Source: Theocolax elegans (Eukaryota; Arthropoda; Insecta; Hymenoptera; Cerocephalidae). From it: a stretch of 64,000 nucleotides of DNA. This document shows, in pieces, positions 61,763 to 64,000 of this stretch. Made by a program: the position numbers and the translations under genes. Location of the stretch: contig CM047429.1 in assembly GCA_026168455.1 (NCBI GenBank), positions 54,815,027 to 54,879,026 on the forward strand, written 5' to 3'. The first letter of the stretch is position 1. Each line of letters opens with the position of its first letter. The notes under the pieces are model-generated. The model saw nothing but the letters and a program-made list of their open reading frames with translations. It was not told where the DNA came from and searched no databases.

Positions 61763-62448
61763 ACCGATAATGTTGAAGACATCATTACGCGATAAAATAA
61801 ATAACGATACCATATTCTATCTTTTTTTAGAAATTTCTCCGATTGAGCTATCAGTTGATGATTGTTTGTAACAATAAAATATTTATTATTTATTATTTAT
61901 TTTCAATATTTTACTCAACTATAATTATTATGATCATTGACTATATTTATTTTGTAACGATTATTATTTAAATTATTCTTTATAATATTAAATTTTTATA
62001 CACGTGTTTTTAAATATCGCTTATATATATCTTAGCTTAAATTTGAATCGCGACATTTTCACATTACACAGTTCTGCATTAGTCATTCAAATGTTTTTAT
62101 AGTACTTATTAAATTCTTAACGAGACATTAAAAATAATTTAAAATAATTCTAGGAATACTTCTAAATATATATATGTATGTATGTACGTGTGTATGTATG
62201 TGATTGCATTACCCTGAAATCTTGATATCGATTTTCCAGTCATCGGTGGAAGAAAATCCATTTGCTGTACGATACTAATGGTCAAGCTCAAGTCGCTGGA
62301 AGACACACGTGTCAATTAATGATGAAATCAATGGTAGAGTTTGTAAAGAAAAGGAAAGATCTCGATTACGGAACCTTTGATATAGATGCTTCAAGAGTTG
62401 ACGATTATCCTGAAATTTTGAAGGATCACGTTGGAACGTCGTATAGTA
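58548..62448 (+). CDS. Natriuretic-peptide-receptor-like protein, N-terminal part
   Basis: Probable receptor guanylate cyclase or related natriuretic peptide receptor; only the ligand-binding part is in view. Exons: 58548-58764, 60954-61124, 61435-61609, 62240-62448 (phases 1, 1, 2, 1), about 257 residues. Residues 1-21 are a signal peptide (LVFLLVARAAWA). Then a Cys-rich start, RAAVLLPNDSRYEISLMKVLP, SLGLLPYWLKLTF, DDDCDATYAQIGAFDSF, VFFGPACDYCVASVGRI, GAPLITTGGFTFDF and RWKKIHLLYD, matching the ANF-receptor fold in order. The cyclase domain cannot be checked; a clearance-type receptor lacking it is possible. The gene continues beyond the right edge. Confidence 0.85.
58765..60953 (+). other. 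Receptor intron 1
   Basis: 2.2-kb AT-rich intron. It contains a foldback element at 58824-59242. No further exon is supported; the 78-codon frame near 59415 lacks splice context. Confidence 0.75.
58824..59242. mobile_element. Foldback element in receptor intron 1
   Basis: CAAGTTTTATCCTCCCTA at the left is mirrored by TAGGGAGGATAAAACTTG at the right; arms of about 130 bp pair with mismatches (TCCTTTATTAAT near 58937 with its complement near 59133). Non-coding; lies 60 bases after the exon 1 donor. Confidence 0.75.
61125..61434 (+). other. Receptor intron 2
   Basis: 310-base intron, GTGAGT donor and TTTAG acceptor; nothing else recognised. Confidence 0.8.
61610..62239 (+). other. Receptor intron 3 with (TA)n microsatellite
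   Basis: 630-base intron with a GTAAGT donor and TTTTCCAG acceptor. A (TA)n run occupies about 61733-61762 and TATG-type units lie near 62168-62200. Confidence 0.8.
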
Positions 62449-64000
62449 GTGAGTCTTCATTAATTTTTTTTTAATATTAACATATATGTAGTATACGATC
62501 ATTTTGGATCTGGAACTTGTATAGGATTTTAAAAATTTATGCTATTTCGTAAATTAAATTGTGTAATATACGACAGTTTGAAACTTTTCATTAAATTGTG
62601 ATAGAAAAATTAGGTGTTTTATAAAACGTATCAGACTTAACATTGACTAATGGGTATACAAATCGCGTCTACTCCAATAGAAAGTGGTATTGCATTTCAC
62701 GGGAAGCACGTTTAGAATAGATAATGCAACTATTTATTACAAATCATTGCAAGTATTTGTACCAAAGTTTTAACAGATTACTTGACAGTTAATATTTTGT
62801 AAGAGTATAAAAGTAATTGTTATACCTTTATTAAGGTCATATTTATCGAGTATCCACGGAAATAAAAGTAAAACATATCAATGTTCTAAAAAATTCAACG
62901 AATCTGCGGATTAAGGAGGTCTTTGTTTTTTTACGCGCAGACAAATTAACTAGTTCTTAAAAATAAATATTTACCTAACGATTTCTATATAAGGAAAAGC
63001 AATGTTTACGTGCACAGATTTCATGAAAGCTTTTTTTCTGCACATTAAAAAAATTGTGGATTATTGTTCGTGCTTTATAAAAACAAAATCTCTTTATTCA
63101 TTAGTTGCACTGTAAATTATCTTATCTTTATCTAGGTAAAAGATAAGATTATAGAATTTACTTTTTATTTACCAAAGACTTTATCGTCCGAGCTATTTTT
63201 ACTGTATAGCTAACGCTATTATCATTATAATGACTTTATATTTATTTTTCTTGTTCAAGATGGAAGATAATAAAAAAAAACCTTTTATCTTAGTTTGACA
63301 AATGCAGGTAAGTAGTAGCTAATTATATTTAATATATTTGGAGGTAAATGTATAATTTAACGGAAAATTAAAAAATTCATTTTATTTGAATTGGAAATTT
63401 CATTTGATAATGCTAGGCAGGGAATGATCTTGACCCATATCTCAAGTTTTAGATAATTGTCTATAAATAATGTAGATTTTAGATGATTGTGAATAAATAT
63501 CGATTTTTTTTACAAATCTTATATCAGTTATATTTGTTTGAATATTTTTAATAAGTTCTAGTACGTATTTTATACGTATAATAATAGAATTGTATTCGTT
63601 GTAATTTTTTTTAGATTTATTATCGTCCAAAGAAAATTTGAATATATTATTTAACAAAATGTATTTTATTAATGTAAATAATAACAAATTATATTAACTA
63701 AAATAACTATATAAAAGCATAATCCTTTAGCAAATTATACGTATATCATCGAACAATAATTAATTTTTAACGCCAAGACTCAAACTCCTCCGTGATAGAA
63801 AAGTAAATAATTCTAAACGTTCGAGGTGCTTGTAGCATTTATATAGATAAATAGATAAATCTATATAGATACGGTCTCCCATATTACTCTCAGTGGAAGT
63901 TTCATCCGTTATTGCGGTTGACCTTAAACCTCCGTCGCATCAAGTTTTCAAGTGTATGTACCTTACTCGGTGGTATATATGGCAAGAGCGAGAGAGGAAG
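62449..64000 (+). other. Receptor intron 4, incomplete at the window edge
   Basis: AT-rich intron sequence after the GTGAGT donor. No fifth exon is recognised before the window ends. Confidence 0.6.

Overview
The window is AT-rich animal DNA with short spliced exons, long introns and many small transposons. The genes point to an insect, most likely a hymenopteran. The adipokinetic hormone encoded here, QLNFSTGW followed by GKR, is the peptide known as Schgr-AKH-II and occurs in several insect orders; the order-level call is inference. No complete gene shares its reading frame with bacterial-style neighbours; every gene was rebuilt from exons by matching splice sites, codon phase and protein family.

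Layout. (1) 2638-30874, plus strand: 15 exons of a neural cadherin, closest in layout to putative neural-cadherin 2 (about eight cadherin repeats, one EGF, one laminin G, one membrane span, catenin-binding tail). Its 5' end may lie upstream of the window. Its 13.9-kb third intron holds a 4.8-kb, apparently intact DIRS-type tyrosine-recombinase retrotransposon (11222-16022) with inverted terminal repeats, an internal complementary region, a spliceable gag and complete RT/RNase H and recombinase frames. (2) 30875-37680: cadherin 3' UTR and gene-poor DNA, with an unidentified decayed ORF cluster near 32.2-33.2 kb. (3) 37846-39933, plus: TATA-driven adipokinetic hormone gene. (4) 41529-43399, plus: STARD7-like lipid transfer gene with an extra Cys-rich insert. 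(5) 44133-46681, minus: PrimPol, convergent with STARD7. (6) 47.4-53.7 kb: a transposon graveyard with a 1.5-kb tandem duplication, three non-LTR retrotransposon C-terminal fragments, a 5S-derived SINE with perfect target duplications and a hAT-type foldback MITE. (7) 58548 to beyond 62448, plus: the first four exons of a natriuretic-peptide-receptor-like membrane protein, probably a receptor guanylate cyclase, running off the right edge.

The host genes are functionally unrelated (cell adhesion, energy mobilisation, mitochondrial lipid supply, replication restart, cGMP signalling) and only STARD7/PrimPol show a close physical relation, as convergent neighbours. Most of the unusual content is mobile: a TTAA/TCAA-flanked MITE family with five copies, several long-inverted-repeat elements, and the DIRS element, which is the most striking single object in the window.
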